Source: a candidate division TA06 bacterium (lineage in GTDB: Bacteria; Hydrothermota; DG-26; E44-bin18). From it: 64,000 nt of DNA. A program made the position numbers and the translations under genes. Position 1 is the stretch's first letter; every line of letters begins with the position of its first letter. This document shows, piece by piece, positions 9,326 to 18,410 of the stretch. Location: positions 1-64,000 of the forward strand of contig SOJN01000142.1 in the NCBI GenBank assembly GCA_004376575.1, in the 5' to 3' direction. The notes below the pieces were generated by a model that had not been told where the DNA came from, ran no database searches, and saw only the letters and a list, made by a program, of their open reading frames with translations.

Positions 9326-10424
9326 CTACTATCCCTATCCTGGTGGGATAGCCGAGCACATCCATCACGCGTCTTTGGAGTTGAGAGAGCTCGGTCACGA
9401 AGTCAAGATTCTGACAGCTTCCTATGGCGACAACCGCAGTTTCGGGAGCCCTCAGGTTATTCGTGTGGGACGGGGTGTTGTCATTCCAGTCAATAGATCT
9501 TTCTGTCTTGTTCCAGTGGGCTGGCGGCTCTCAGAAAGGGTAAGACAGGTACTTCGTGAGGGTGATTTTGACATTGTTCACACCCACGGACCTCTGGCAC
9601 CAGTCTTGCCGATGTTGGCTATCAAGCATTCTAAGGCTGTCAACATTGCCACTTTCCATGCTGCCCATTCTAGCTCCCTGGGGTATAAGATTTTCTCTCC
9701 CATTCTGCGTCACTACTTCGATAAGCTGAGTGGCCTCATCGCTGTTTCCGAAGTGGCCAAAGAGTCTATGGACAGGTACTTCCCCGGGGACTATAGGATT
9801 ATTCCAAATGGTATAGACATAAAGAGGTTCAATCCTGATCTTGAGCCAATTGAGACATATGCCGACGGAAGGCCTAACATACTTTTCGTGGGAAGATTTG
9901 ACCCGAGGAAGGGGTTGAAGTATCTTTTGATGGCAATGCCCAGGATACTGAAATCGGTTCCAGAGGCAAGGCTGCTCGTCGTGGGCAAGGGGTTTTTGGA
10001 AAGCTATTACAGGAGGTTTCTTGACGCAGAATTCAGAGAATCGGTGGTGTTTGTTGGCTACGTCGAACCCGAGCTTCTACCTAGATACTATACTACCTGT
10101 GATGTTTTCTGTTCACCTGCAACCGGAGCGGAAAGCTTCGGTATCATACTTCTGGAAGCGATGGCCGCAGGCACACCCCTGGTAGCGTCTGGCATTGACG
10201 GATACAGACGCGTGATCAGCCACATGGATGATGGGATTCTGGTTCCACCGACGGATTCTGAAGCCTTGGCAGATGGTATAGTCAAACTTCTGAGTGACAG
10301 ATCCCTGAGGATGAAGTTCAGGGAGAATGGTCTTAAGAAGGCGGAGTTCTATTCATGGGAAAGAGTCACCAAGACCATTGAGCAGTACTATGTCGAAGTT
10401 ATAGAAAGGGTGTCCCGCAAGTGA
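9300..10424 (+). CDS. Glycosyltransferase family 4 (PimA-like)
   Basis: This 374-residue GT-B glycosyltransferase has the acceptor-domain start MRILMVSDNYYPYPGGIAEH and the donor-domain landmarks VGRFDPRKGLKYLL and ESFGIILLEAMAAGTP (the E-x7-E nucleotide-sugar motif). The ATG at 9300, with GGGAGGAA upstream, is preferred over 9270; it lies inside the end of the acyltransferase gene. Such enzymes mannosylate or glucosylate lipid acceptors. The location fits envelope glycolipid or surface polysaccharide synthesis. Exact donor and acceptor are unknown. Confidence 0.88.
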   Translation: MRILMVSDNYYPYPGGIAEHIHHASLELRELGHEVKILTASYGDNRSFGSPQVIRVGRGVVIPVNRSFCLVPVGWRLSERVRQVLREGDFDIVHTHGPLAPVLPMLAIKHSKAVNIATFHAAHSSSLGYKIFSPILRHYFDKLSGLIAVSEVAKESMDRYFPGDYRIIPNGIDIKRFNPDLEPIETYADGRPNILFVGRFDPRKGLKYLLMAMPRILKSVPEARLLVVGKGFLESYYRRFLDAEFRESVVFVGYVEPELLPRYYTTCDVFCSPATGAESFGIILLEAMAAGTPLVASGIDGYRRVISHMDDGILVPPTDSEALADGIVKLLSDRSLRMKFRENGLKKAEFYSWERVTKTIEQYYVEVIERVSRK

Positions 10425-11701
10425 AGAGGACGGGTCTTTTCTCAATCTTCCGCAATCGGAACTTCCGGGTCTTTTCTCTGTCCCAGGCAGTATCACAGTT
10501 TGGTGACAAACTCGACCACGTCGCCTTGATAGCTGTGATTGGTGTCATGGCCGGAAGTTCCTCTACTGCCCTGGCAGAGCTGGCAGTTTTCTTCACTCTA
10601 CCAGTTCTCATTTTTGGACCAGTATCAGGTGCGCTGGTCGATAGATGGAGCAGAAAGAAAGTGATGGTTACTTGTGACGCATTCAGGGGACTGCTGGTCA
10701 TATTGATACCCCCGGTAGTATTTCTGAGTGGCAGTCTGTGGTCTATGTATCTGATAGTCTTTGCTGTCTTTTTTATGGGACTCTTTTTCAATAATGCAAA
10801 AATGTCAATAATCCCCAACATGGTTGGACAAGATCAGCTTCTCGCTGCAAATTCTGCCGCCACTCTTATAGGGAGGATAGCCACGGTTGCCGCTTTCTTT
10901 CTTGGCGACCTAATAGTCCACTGGAAGGGTTGGAACAGGCTCCGAATTGAAGGCTGGCAGGCAGGTTTTTACCTTGATGGCCTGACTTTCTTCATTTCAG
11001 CAGTTGCCCTCACCATGATAACTGTCGTGTTCAGGAGATCCACAGACGCTGACAAGCCGGGCTTGAAGAATCAGACTTTCGTGAGGATGTTCCGGAGGAC
11101 GCTTGTCGATGTGAGAGAGGGGTTCAAGCTCATAATGGCGAAAAGAGAGATAACGTTCGTCATGGCTTCCGTGGTGGTTTTGACATTCGTGGGTGGCTCC
11201 GTTTATGTGCTGGCGGTTCCTATCATACAATCCGAACTCGAGAGGGGTGCATTCAGTTATGGAACACTTGGGGCGATTATGGCAGTGGGTATGGTCATAG
11301 GTTCATTCTTGTATGGCAACTTCGGTCATAGGATGAGAAAGAGTACCGTGATAATTGCAGGTTTTGGGATTATCGGTACCTTCATGATTGTCTTTTCGAT
11401 GCTCAGATCTTTCCTGGTAACAAGCGGTCTGCTCATCATATCGGGAATGATTCTTGCGCCCATTGTGATCACCCAGGACACACTACTGCACGAGATCGTT
11501 CCGGAGGAGATAAGAGGGAGGATATTCGGTACCAGAGAGTGGACTCTCAACGGTTTATTCATGCTTTCGGCTGTGGTGATGAGTTTGATTGCCAACTTCA
11601 GCTCGGTGAGAATTACGCTTAGAGGTGTGGGCATTCTCGTTTTCCTCCTGGCAGTAATGGGCCTGGCAAACAGACGCTCATTCATTGGTAATAGAGTATG
11701 A
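10421..11701 (+). CDS. Major facilitator superfamily transporter
   Basis: The 426-residue protein has about 12 hydrophobic segments and an MFS loop signature after segment 2 (GALVDRWSRKKVMV). It resembles the EntS-like or multidrug exporter branch. The start is GTG at 10421, overlapping the previous stop by 4 bases, and the recG start overlaps its own stop (ATGA). The position in an envelope operon could mean export of a glycolipid intermediate, but sequence alone does not give a substrate. Confidence 0.85.
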   Translation: MKRTGLFSIFRNRNFRVFSLSQAVSQFGDKLDHVALIAVIGVMAGSSSTALAELAVFFTLPVLIFGPVSGALVDRWSRKKVMVTCDAFRGLLVILIPPVVFLSGSLWSMYLIVFAVFFMGLFFNNAKMSIIPNMVGQDQLLAANSAATLIGRIATVAAFFLGDLIVHWKGWNRLRIEGWQAGFYLDGLTFFISAVALTMITVVFRRSTDADKPGLKNQTFVRMFRRTLVDVREGFKLIMAKREITFVMASVVVLTFVGGSVYVLAVPIIQSELERGAFSYGTLGAIMAVGMVIGSFLYGNFGHRMRKSTVIIAGFGIIGTFMIVFSMLRSFLVTSGLLIISGMILAPIVITQDTLLHEIVPEEIRGRIFGTREWTLNGLFMLSAVVMSLIANFSSVRITLRGVGILVFLLAVMGLANRRSFIGNRV

Positions 11702-13788
11702 GTTCAGTCAAGAGAAGCCGCTCGCCGCTAGAGACGCCTGTTCAATATGTTAAGGGTGTGGGCCCCAGAAGAGCTACCATTCTGGCTCGACTGGGGATAG
11801 AAAATGTTGAAGACCTTCTATATCATGTTCCCAGGCGCTACGTGGATAGAAGCACGATAAGAAAGATTCGGGACTTGAGGATAGGTGAGCATGAAACCTT
11901 TCTTGGAAAGGTCGTGACCAAAGGCCTGCGTAGAACCAAATCAGGCGAGCCCGTCTTCAGTCTGGCCCTGACAGATGGCACGGAGATAATAACCTGCAAG
12001 TGGTTCAACCAGCCCTATCTTACAAACACTTTCAAGGTGGGCGATGAGTTCATTGTCAGTGGTGACATAAATTACTACAGGGGACTCCAGACCATACATC
12101 CTGAATATGAAAGGGCATCCGATGCTGAACAGCTACTTCACACAGGGAGGGTGGTTCCTATCTATCCGCTGTCTGAAGGTATCGGCCAGAAACAGATGAG
12201 GAAAATCGTCAGAAATGCACTGGATCTGGGTCTTCCGTGCGTGGAAGAAACTCTCCCGGAAGATATGGTGAGAAGAAAAGGATTGCTCGCCCGCAAGGAA
12301 GCGGTATCGCAGGTCCACTTTCCTGAGATACCGGAACAGGGAGAGGAGGCCAGAAGAAGGATGGCCTTCGATGAGCTTTTCTATCTCCAGCTTCTGCTTG
12401 CTATCAGGAAAAAAAGGATGCTGACGCCACGGACAGGGATAAGGTTTGACAAAGGAGAACGTCTCTGTCGCATGCTTCTAGAAGGACTGAAATTCGAACT
12501 TACGAAAGCGCAGAAGAAAGTTCTCTCTGAGATAAAGGAGGATATGCGTGGAGGACGGGTAATGAACCGTCTGCTGCAGGGAGATGTGGGAAGCGGAAAG
12601 ACGATTGTAGCCGTTATGGCATTGCTGATAGCAGTAGAATCTGGATACCAGTCGGCTATCATGGCTCCCACAGAGATACTTGCTGAACAGCACTATCTGG
12701 TGATGAAAGAGCTTCTGCAGGGAATCGACTTGGAGGTTATCCTGTTGCTCGGAAAGATGTCAAAGAAAGAGAAGGAAGAGGCTTACTGCCTGATGGAGTC
12801 CGGTGAAGCCTCAATTGTAATTGGAACTCACGCTCTTATTGAAGAAGGGGTACATTTCAAATCACTCGGTCTGGTCGTGGTGGATGAACAGCACAGGTTC
12901 GGTGTGGTGCAGAGGGCGAAGTTCAGAAGAAAAGGTTTCTGCCCTGACTTCCTGGTGATGACTGCCACTCCCATTCCGAGGACCCTGTCTTTGACACTGT
13001 ATGGAGATCTGGACATCTCCATCATAGATGAACTTCCGCCTGGAAGGAAGAAGGTCACAACCAGGGTGGTGGGTGAGAATAAGAGGGAGAAGGTTCATGG
13101 TTTTGTTAGAGATGAGATGGCGAAGGGAAGACAGTGCTATGTTGTCTGCCCGTTAATAGAGGAGTCGGAGAAACTCGATTTGAAAGCTGCCCAGGAGGTT
13201 CACAAGCGGCTGAAAAATGACATTTTTGAGGACCTGAATGTTGGGCTGTTGCACGGTAGGATGAAGCCGGACGAGAAAGAGAAGACGATGCGGGAATTCA
13301 GGGCGGGGAAAACCCATATTCTGGTTTCCACGACAGTAATAGAAGTGGGTGTTGATGTGCCAAATGCTACAGTGATGATAGTTGAGCATGCAGAGAGGTT
13401 CGGGTTGGCTCAGCTGCATCAGCTCAGAGGTCGGATTGGAAGAGGAGCTGAAAGATCGGTTTGCGTGCTCATGTGCGGGAGACAGCTCTCCCGAGAGGCA
13501 AGAGAAAGGTTGAATGCAATGGCAAAGACGACTGACGGATTCGAGATTGCGGAGATGGACCTTCGATTGAGGGGACCTGGAGAATTCTTTGGCACGAGAC
13601 AGCATGGTTTGCCAGAGATGAAGGTCGCGGATTTGGTTGCTGATTCAAAGCTTCTGGTAGGCGCAAGGGATGAGGCATTCAGAATTGTGAATGAAGACAC
13701 GGACCTTCTCATGGAGAAGAACAGAGTCATAAGAAAAGTGTTCATGTCCAAGTACAAAGAAAGTCTGGAACTCGCGAGGGTAGGATGA
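11698..13788 (+). CDS. recG: ATP-dependent DNA helicase RecG
   Basis: This 696-residue superfamily 2 helicase remodels stalled forks and Holliday junctions. An N-terminal wedge/OB domain (about 1-240) precedes Walker A GDVGSGKT (about residues 295-302), the DEQH box in VVDEQHRFGV (about 396) and the TATPIPRT motif. Further helicase motifs include VSTTVIEVGVDVPNA and QLRGRIGRG. The RecG C-terminal hairpin region (LRLRGPGEFFGTRQHG) is present. Length and motifs are normal. ATGA overlap with the MFS gene and GATGAG overlap with the lipoprotein gene indicate one operon. Confidence 0.97.
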   Translation: MSSVKRSRSPLETPVQYVKGVGPRRATILARLGIENVEDLLYHVPRRYVDRSTIRKIRDLRIGEHETFLGKVVTKGLRRTKSGEPVFSLALTDGTEIITCKWFNQPYLTNTFKVGDEFIVSGDINYYRGLQTIHPEYERASDAEQLLHTGRVVPIYPLSEGIGQKQMRKIVRNALDLGLPCVEETLPEDMVRRKGLLARKEAVSQVHFPEIPEQGEEARRRMAFDELFYLQLLLAIRKKRMLTPRTGIRFDKGERLCRMLLEGLKFELTKAQKKVLSEIKEDMRGGRVMNRLLQGDVGSGKTIVAVMALLIAVESGYQSAIMAPTEILAEQHYLVMKELLQGIDLEVILLLGKMSKKEKEEAYCLMESGEASIVIGTHALIEEGVHFKSLGLVVVDEQHRFGVVQRAKFRRKGFCPDFLVMTATPIPRTLSLTLYGDLDISIIDELPPGRKKVTTRVVGENKREKVHGFVRDEMAKGRQCYVVCPLIEESEKLDLKAAQEVHKRLKNDIFEDLNVGLLHGRMKPDEKEKTMREFRAGKTHILVSTTVIEVGVDVPNATVMIVEHAERFGLAQLHQLRGRIGRGAERSVCVLMCGRQLSREARERLNAMAKTTDGFEIAEMDLRLRGPGEFFGTRQHGLPEMKVADLVADSKLLVGARDEAFRIVNEDTDLLMEKNRVIRKVFMSKYKESLELARVG

Positions 13789-14765
13789 GAGTAGCAATTA
13801 CTTTGGCGACCATCTTCTTCCTGTGCATGGTCATCTCCGGATGCAGGATACAGGAAGAGGCGGGCGGGAAGGAGACAATGGTTGTTGTTGTTTGCAGTGA
13901 TGATGACTGGAGTGACGCGGGTCCTGCTCTGGAGAAAGCCTTCTCGGTGAAGGAGAAGACTCTTGAAGGACAGAGGATTTTCGAGTTGAAGCGTGTGCCT
14001 GCAAAAGATATGGATATGTATCGATACCGTAAGAACCTTCTATTAATGGGGAGTATCCACTCAGACCTGATGAAAGGAGTTCTTAGCGAGGATGCAAAGG
14101 TGATGGTCAGCTCCGGGGAATCTTACATGTTCGGGAGCCTTGATGCTTGGGCGAATAACCAGATACTGGTTATGACGGTTTCGTCGGAGGATAAATCCCT
14201 TGGCGAGATTACTAGGTCCACCGCTCGATCAGCCTTCAAGTATTTCAGGGAGGAGTGCCGGGAGAGGATAAGAAGAAGGATATACAGCAGCGGAATCGAA
14301 GAAGGACTGAAAGCTCAAATGAAGGAAAGACATGGGTGGAGTATTGACCTGCCCAAGGCTTACATTCCTGCAGCCGAGGACTCAATTGGCCACCTGGTTT
14401 CGTTCATCAAACATGTCCCTGAAAGAGTCATATCAGTCTACTGGGGTTTTGACAAGGAGAGGAAATCCTGGGTCGATATCAGAGACGAGATGGGGGCCAG
14501 GTATCTGCAGGGGGACATAGTTCATAGAGATAGATACAGAGAAATATCGACCACCTTCAGAGGACATAAGGCTGTTAAGCTTACAGGACACTGGGAGAAC
14601 AAGAAGAAGATTATGGGAGGGCCGTTTGTGGCGTACTGTTTTCAAGATACCATCTCAGGAACATACTACATGGTTGACTACAATATTTTTGCTCCCGCTG
14701 AAAAGAAGTGGCCGATCGTGGCTCAGATGGAGTGGATAGCGCAGACGTTTAAGATATACCGTTAA
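13785..14765 (+). CDS. Lipoprotein, probable DUF4837 family
   Basis: This is a 326-residue lipoprotein. The N-terminus has a hydrophobic signal ending in a lipobox (MVISGC, Cys at about 20). The body is predicted soluble. Its arrangement, with an early acidic segment, a long helical middle (SEECRERIRRRI-like) and aromatic C-terminal blocks such as YCFQDTISGTYYMVDYN, resembles the DUF4837 lipoproteins of Bacteroidota-related lineages; that match is from memory and tentative. Function is unknown. It overlaps recG by 4 bases and is the last gene of the long plus-strand run. Confidence 0.7.
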   Translation: MRVAITLATIFFLCMVISGCRIQEEAGGKETMVVVVCSDDDWSDAGPALEKAFSVKEKTLEGQRIFELKRVPAKDMDMYRYRKNLLLMGSIHSDLMKGVLSEDAKVMVSSGESYMFGSLDAWANNQILVMTVSSEDKSLGEITRSTARSAFKYFREECRERIRRRIYSSGIEEGLKAQMKERHGWSIDLPKAYIPAAEDSIGHLVSFIKHVPERVISVYWGFDKERKSWVDIRDEMGARYLQGDIVHRDRYREISTTFRGHKAVKLTGHWENKKKIMGGPFVAYCFQDTISGTYYMVDYNIFAPAEKKWPIVAQMEWIAQTFKIYR

Positions 14766-15359
14766 GAAGGACAGAGTACAAAGGAGAATTACAGATTACG
14801 AATTACCGATTACGACCCGCCCTTCCTTGTCTCTTCGTGTTCATGGTCTCTATCATCGATTTTATATTTTCGTAGGAGTGGGAGGCTAGGTTACAGAAGG
14901 ACAAAGGGCGACGGGCGACGGAACGAAATAGGGCGACGCCATCGAAGAGGGCGTGAGGGATATTTCGTCCTTCGTCGGCATAGGCCGACGGAGGAGAATC
15001 TGCTGCTCACACGACTTTTGTCAAATGTCAAGTTGAAAATCCTTCGACTGGTCGGAGGGTCGTAGATCCTTCGCGCTCGGCTTCGCCAAGCATAAACTCC
15101 GTCGGAGGGCACCGTCCCCAAGCATGACGCATAAGTCATTACGTTACAAGGGGAAAGAAAGGTAGGAGAAACAGGGAAGAAGGCAAAATGTCAAATGTCA
15201 AGTTGAAAATCCTTCGACTGATCGGAGGGCACCGTCCCCAAGGCCAGCGGCTGACAGCTATCTTACAACCTATGTCCTAATTCTTACATCTGGTTCTTGT
15301 GATTACCTGTGTTAATCTCGTGGTTATTGGTTTTCTTTTCTATTTTCCCTTCGACAAGC
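14766..15359. repeat. Repeat-rich gap with 39-bp direct repeats
   Basis: No gene is supported here. A 39-base unit starting TCAAATGTCAAGTTGAAAAT occurs at 15021-15059 and 15191-15229 with one mismatch. CGGAGGGCACCGTCCCCAAG occurs at 15103-15122 and 15223-15242. Further elements are a run of ATTACAGATTACGAATTACC near 14790 and, at about 15290-15330, the reverse complement of a CACGAGATTAACACAG element found again near 38970. Confidence 0.7.
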
Positions 15360-16559
15360 TCAGGATCTCCGACGATTTTCTATTTTCGTTTTTCGTGGTC
15401 TTACATCTTGCGTAATGTTGAATCCGCGCTTTTTGGCTTCTTCGACCATGGTGGGGCCAGGGACTGCGAGTTCGACTGGAATGGCGCCGCGCTCTATTTT
15501 CCCCTGTGCGGCAAGTATGGCGACAATGGAGGTATGCCAGCCTGTCAGCCTCTGCATCGCTGTGAAGCCAGTTTTGTAATCAAAATAGTCGATAAGCTCA
15601 ACGAGAGCTTCAGCTTGTTTGCCGTCCTTTTCTCCGATACACTCGACGCGTATCACACCCACGTCACGGATTTCAGGCTGTACTATCTTCGGCTCGAGCA
15701 GCGCGTGAAGCACGTCGCGTGGAACAACCTTGTCCCCGCCTACTTGGATCGGTTCGAGTCCAAGTAGACCTAGCTGCGCAAAAGCCTTGAACTGTGCCCA
15801 ATGGCCGGGATATCTGAGAGTCTTGTTTTCCAGGCGTTCAAGTCTTCCCTCAAAAGTCCATGGTGCTGTTGAAAGTCCACCCGATGTTACTGCCGCTTCT
15901 AGCCGGCCAAGTGGTTGTGGAAAGTCGAGTTCCTCGAAGCCCTCGAAGCAAGGCACTTCTGTTATTTTGCCATCGCGAAGGAAATATGCGCTGCCGTAGT
16001 ATTCATTGGTGAGCCCGCCGATGTTGAATGTCAGGAGGTAATTCCACGGCGGCTCTGGATTTTGGGGCAGCCCACCATCCCAGATGTACACCTCGCGTGG
16101 CTCATCAAGAAGGGACATCGCGTACACGGCCAGGGATATGTTCATTCCCGGTCCCATGCCACAATCAGGAACTATGGTTACGCCCGCGTCCCTGGCCCTG
16201 GCATCAAATTGCAGTTGCTTGCGAACGATATCTGTATTACCTCCCATGTCACACATGTTCGCGCGAACTCGAATTGCGATCTCCGTGATCGCCGGATTCA
16301 GCGGGTAATGCATGCTGCTTATGAGGGTGGTCATGCCGTCCAGAACCGGAATCAGTTGAGCGGCGTTGCGGGCATCCTCCTGAATCGGTCTTACGACTTC
16401 TCGGTCCAGAAGCTTGTTGATATGCTGAGCCCCGGCTGTAGCAGCCTTGGAGTTAATATCAAGGAGAACGACTTCTTGAGCGTTTCCAAATCTGGCAAGA
16501 TCGTATGCTGCTGCCACACCCTGTCTTCCAGCTCCCAGTACAGCGTATCTGTAATTCAT
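15360..16559 (-). CDS. Saccharopine dehydrogenase / lysine 6-dehydrogenase-like oxidoreductase
   Basis: This 399-residue NAD(P)-dependent enzyme starts with a Rossmann motif (YAVLGAGRQGVAAAYDLARF) and contains VPDCGMGPGMNISLAVYA, typical of the saccharopine dehydrogenase/L-lysine 6-dehydrogenase group. The ATG at 16559 follows GGAAGGAGCGAG and begins exactly at the Rossmann strand; the frame stays open to 16679 but that extension is unsupported. It is a single minus-strand gene with no operon partner. The last dozen residues (RPRKTKIENRRRS) are encoded by A/G-rich repeat-like DNA and may not be part of the original fold. Lysine or a related amino acid is the likely substrate. Confidence 0.8.
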   Translation of the reverse strand: MNYRYAVLGAGRQGVAAAYDLARFGNAQEVVLLDINSKAATAGAQHINKLLDREVVRPIQEDARNAAQLIPVLDGMTTLISSMHYPLNPAITEIAIRVRANMCDMGGNTDIVRKQLQFDARARDAGVTIVPDCGMGPGMNISLAVYAMSLLDEPREVYIWDGGLPQNPEPPWNYLLTFNIGGLTNEYYGSAYFLRDGKITEVPCFEGFEELDFPQPLGRLEAAVTSGGLSTAPWTFEGRLERLENKTLRYPGHWAQFKAFAQLGLLGLEPIQVGGDKVVPRDVLHALLEPKIVQPEIRDVGVIRVECIGEKDGKQAEALVELIDYFDYKTGFTAMQRLTGWHTSIVAILAAQGKIERGAIPVELAVPGPTMVEEAKKRGFNITQDVRPRKTKIENRRRS

Positions 16560-16950
16560 CTCGCTCCTTCCAGACTCTTCGCGTGCATCTGTCATTGACC
16601 ATTCTCTTTGTCCATCTGATTCAGGCGGTTCCTGAACTTTGGTCTTTGGAGTTTGCCATAAAATCCATGTATGTTTCAAGCGAAACTTGCCTTGCTTCGC
16701 TCACTCACGAACACGAAGATCGCTTCACCCTCTCCTTAATCTCCCTCGACTTCTCCCTCCGTGGCTCCGTGGGACTTCGCGTCGGGCTACGCGCAGGGCA
16801 AGCAGGACAGGCCCCGTGTATCTCGCTTCGCGAGAAACGGGGGACCGTGAAACGCCCCGGGCAGGCAGAATCCTCGGCAGCTTGCAGTTTATGCTTCGTC
16901 CTTCTCAGTGTTTTTGTTGAAATGCCTCATTTGCTGGCCGCTTAGCTCCT
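16560..16950. repeat. Repeat spacer with CCCCGT hairpin
   Basis: No gene is seen. After GGGCAAGCAGG comes a 31-base hairpin (16812-16842): outer arms CCCCGT/ACGGGG and inner arms TCTCGC/GCGAGA. A second copy with a compensatory pair change lies at 56593-56623. Flanking sequence belongs to the GTGGAACG...GGGCAGGCAG repeat family. Confidence 0.65.
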
Positions 16951-16959
16951 GTTTTGGAC

Positions 16960-16988
16960 TTGACATTTGTGGTAAGGGTCATTAAAAT
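16960..16988 (+). promoter_or_regulatory. Sigma-70 type promoter of the TPR gene cluster
   Basis: TTGACA (16960-16965), 17-base spacer, TAAAAT (16983-16988). It lies 64 bases before the start at 17052. Confidence 0.65.
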
Positions 16989-17051
16989 ATGAATTTGGCG
17001 GAAGAGGATTCCGATACAGTGGAGGTGCTTTCCAAAGGGGGTTTCTAAGAA

Positions 17052-18401
17052 ATGGCCGACCCAGATTTTCTGGACCCGGAGATAGAACGGCTGACGGAGA
17101 AACTGTCCAAAGATCCCAATTCGATGGTCTTTGCTCCCCTTGCTGACTCTTACAGAAGGAGCGGCCTGATTGAGGAAGCGATAGACATTGTGAAGAAAGG
17201 TCTGGACAAGCATCCTGGCTATGCGAGTGCATATATTGTTCTGGGAAGATGCTATCAGGACCAGAAGATGTATGAACTTGCTCGTGCTGAGTTTGAAAAG
17301 GCTCTTGAAGTTGCGCCTGAGAACTTTGTTGCTGCAAAGCTATACGCGAGCATGCTTGTTTCGCTTGGGCAGAAAGAGGAAGCTATCAAAAGGTTCAAAC
17401 AGCTTCTGGAGACTGACCCCGGCAATGCAGACGTAGAAAGATCGCTCGAAGAGTTGGGAGCGGGGGACGCAGAGCCGGTGCCGGAAGAACTGAGCAGCAA
17501 TGCCGATCCCAGCGTGTTCGATATCGGAAGTATAGAGGAGAAGAAGCAGGCTGCGGGTGCGCCAGACGCAAGCGGTATCTCCCCTGAAGCCGGTCGCGAG
17601 ACGAAACCGGATTTGGAGGCAGTGTTTGGTGGAGAATCCTCAACGCCAGTGGCTGGAGGCGCGGAGGAAAGTCGTAGAAGTCCGTTTGATTTTGGGACTA
17701 TACCTGACGCTGCTGCCAGGGAGCCTGACAAAATCGAGAGGACCGAGGATGTGCCTCCCGCATTCCTTGAGCCAACAGTTGTTGGTGAAAGAGGCACTGT
17801 GAGAAAACCGCTGGACCTCGGAGGTATAGCAGAGCCTGACGTGGAGGGCGAGCAGCTGCCTGATGGCGAGGAAGGGTCTGGCGCAGCGGACACATATGCG
17901 GAACTGCCGAGTGAAGAGAGTCGTCAGATTCCTGAGGCCGACAAGGGACTTGCTGAACTCTATGCTGCGCAGGGAGCAATAGATAAAGCAATCGAGACCT
18001 ATGAAAGGCTCCTTGAAACGGAACCCTCTAACGAGGAGTACAAGAGGAGGTTGGCGGAACTGAGAGAAGGCCTTGAGCCTATCGTCAGAGAGGAAAGTGT
18101 CTTCCCCAGCGAAATCCTCGAGCCTATATCTGAATCTTCAGCCCCTATTGCTCAACCCGAGCCAACTCCAGAGGTGCAGCCACCAGATGACTCAGAACTT
18201 GAGAAACCTTCGGCTACCGAAACTATTTCTCTGAACGAACTTTTCAAAGATGAAGAAGTGACCTCAGAACCCGTCAGGCCGAAAGAAACTGTGCATCCTT
18301 CTATGATGGAGGGGAAAGAAAAGGCTAAACCAAAAGAAGGCGAGGAGTCCAGGGAAGGGTTTGAATCCTTCCAGAATTGGCTGGATGGTCTGGAAAAATA
18401 A
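17052..18401 (+). CDS. Tetratricopeptide (TPR) repeat protein
   Basis: This 449-residue protein lacks a signal peptide. About residues 1-140 hold TPR helices (FAPLADSYRRSGLIEEAIDI, ASAYIVLGRCYQDQKMYELA, RAEFEKALEVAPENFVAAKL). A long acidic, Pro/Glu-rich linker (about 150-295) follows. A further TPR pair (GLAELYAAQGAIDKAIETYE) precedes another acidic tail that ends in FESFQNWLDGLEK. This is a protein-interaction scaffold; the partner is unknown. The ATG follows AAGGGGG and a sigma-70 type promoter. It heads a run that continues into the peptidase and efp. Confidence 0.82.
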   Translation: MADPDFLDPEIERLTEKLSKDPNSMVFAPLADSYRRSGLIEEAIDIVKKGLDKHPGYASAYIVLGRCYQDQKMYELARAEFEKALEVAPENFVAAKLYASMLVSLGQKEEAIKRFKQLLETDPGNADVERSLEELGAGDAEPVPEELSSNADPSVFDIGSIEEKKQAAGAPDASGISPEAGRETKPDLEAVFGGESSTPVAGGAEESRRSPFDFGTIPDAAAREPDKIERTEDVPPAFLEPTVVGERGTVRKPLDLGGIAEPDVEGEQLPDGEEGSGAADTYAELPSEESRQIPEADKGLAELYAAQGAIDKAIETYERLLETEPSNEEYKRRLAELREGLEPIVREESVFPSEILEPISESSAPIAQPEPTPEVQPPDDSELEKPSATETISLNELFKDEEVTSEPVRPKETVHPSMMEGKEKAKPKEGEESREGFESFQNWLDGLEK

Positions 18402-18410
18402 GGGTTTTCT

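Noticed and set aside
14766-15359. CRISPR array
   Set aside because: Direct repeats occur only twice with unequal context and a 170-bp period; no cas genes are present.
15915-16598. 227-codon plus-strand open frame
   Set aside because: Antisense to the saccharopine dehydrogenase-like gene, which has a good start site and motifs.
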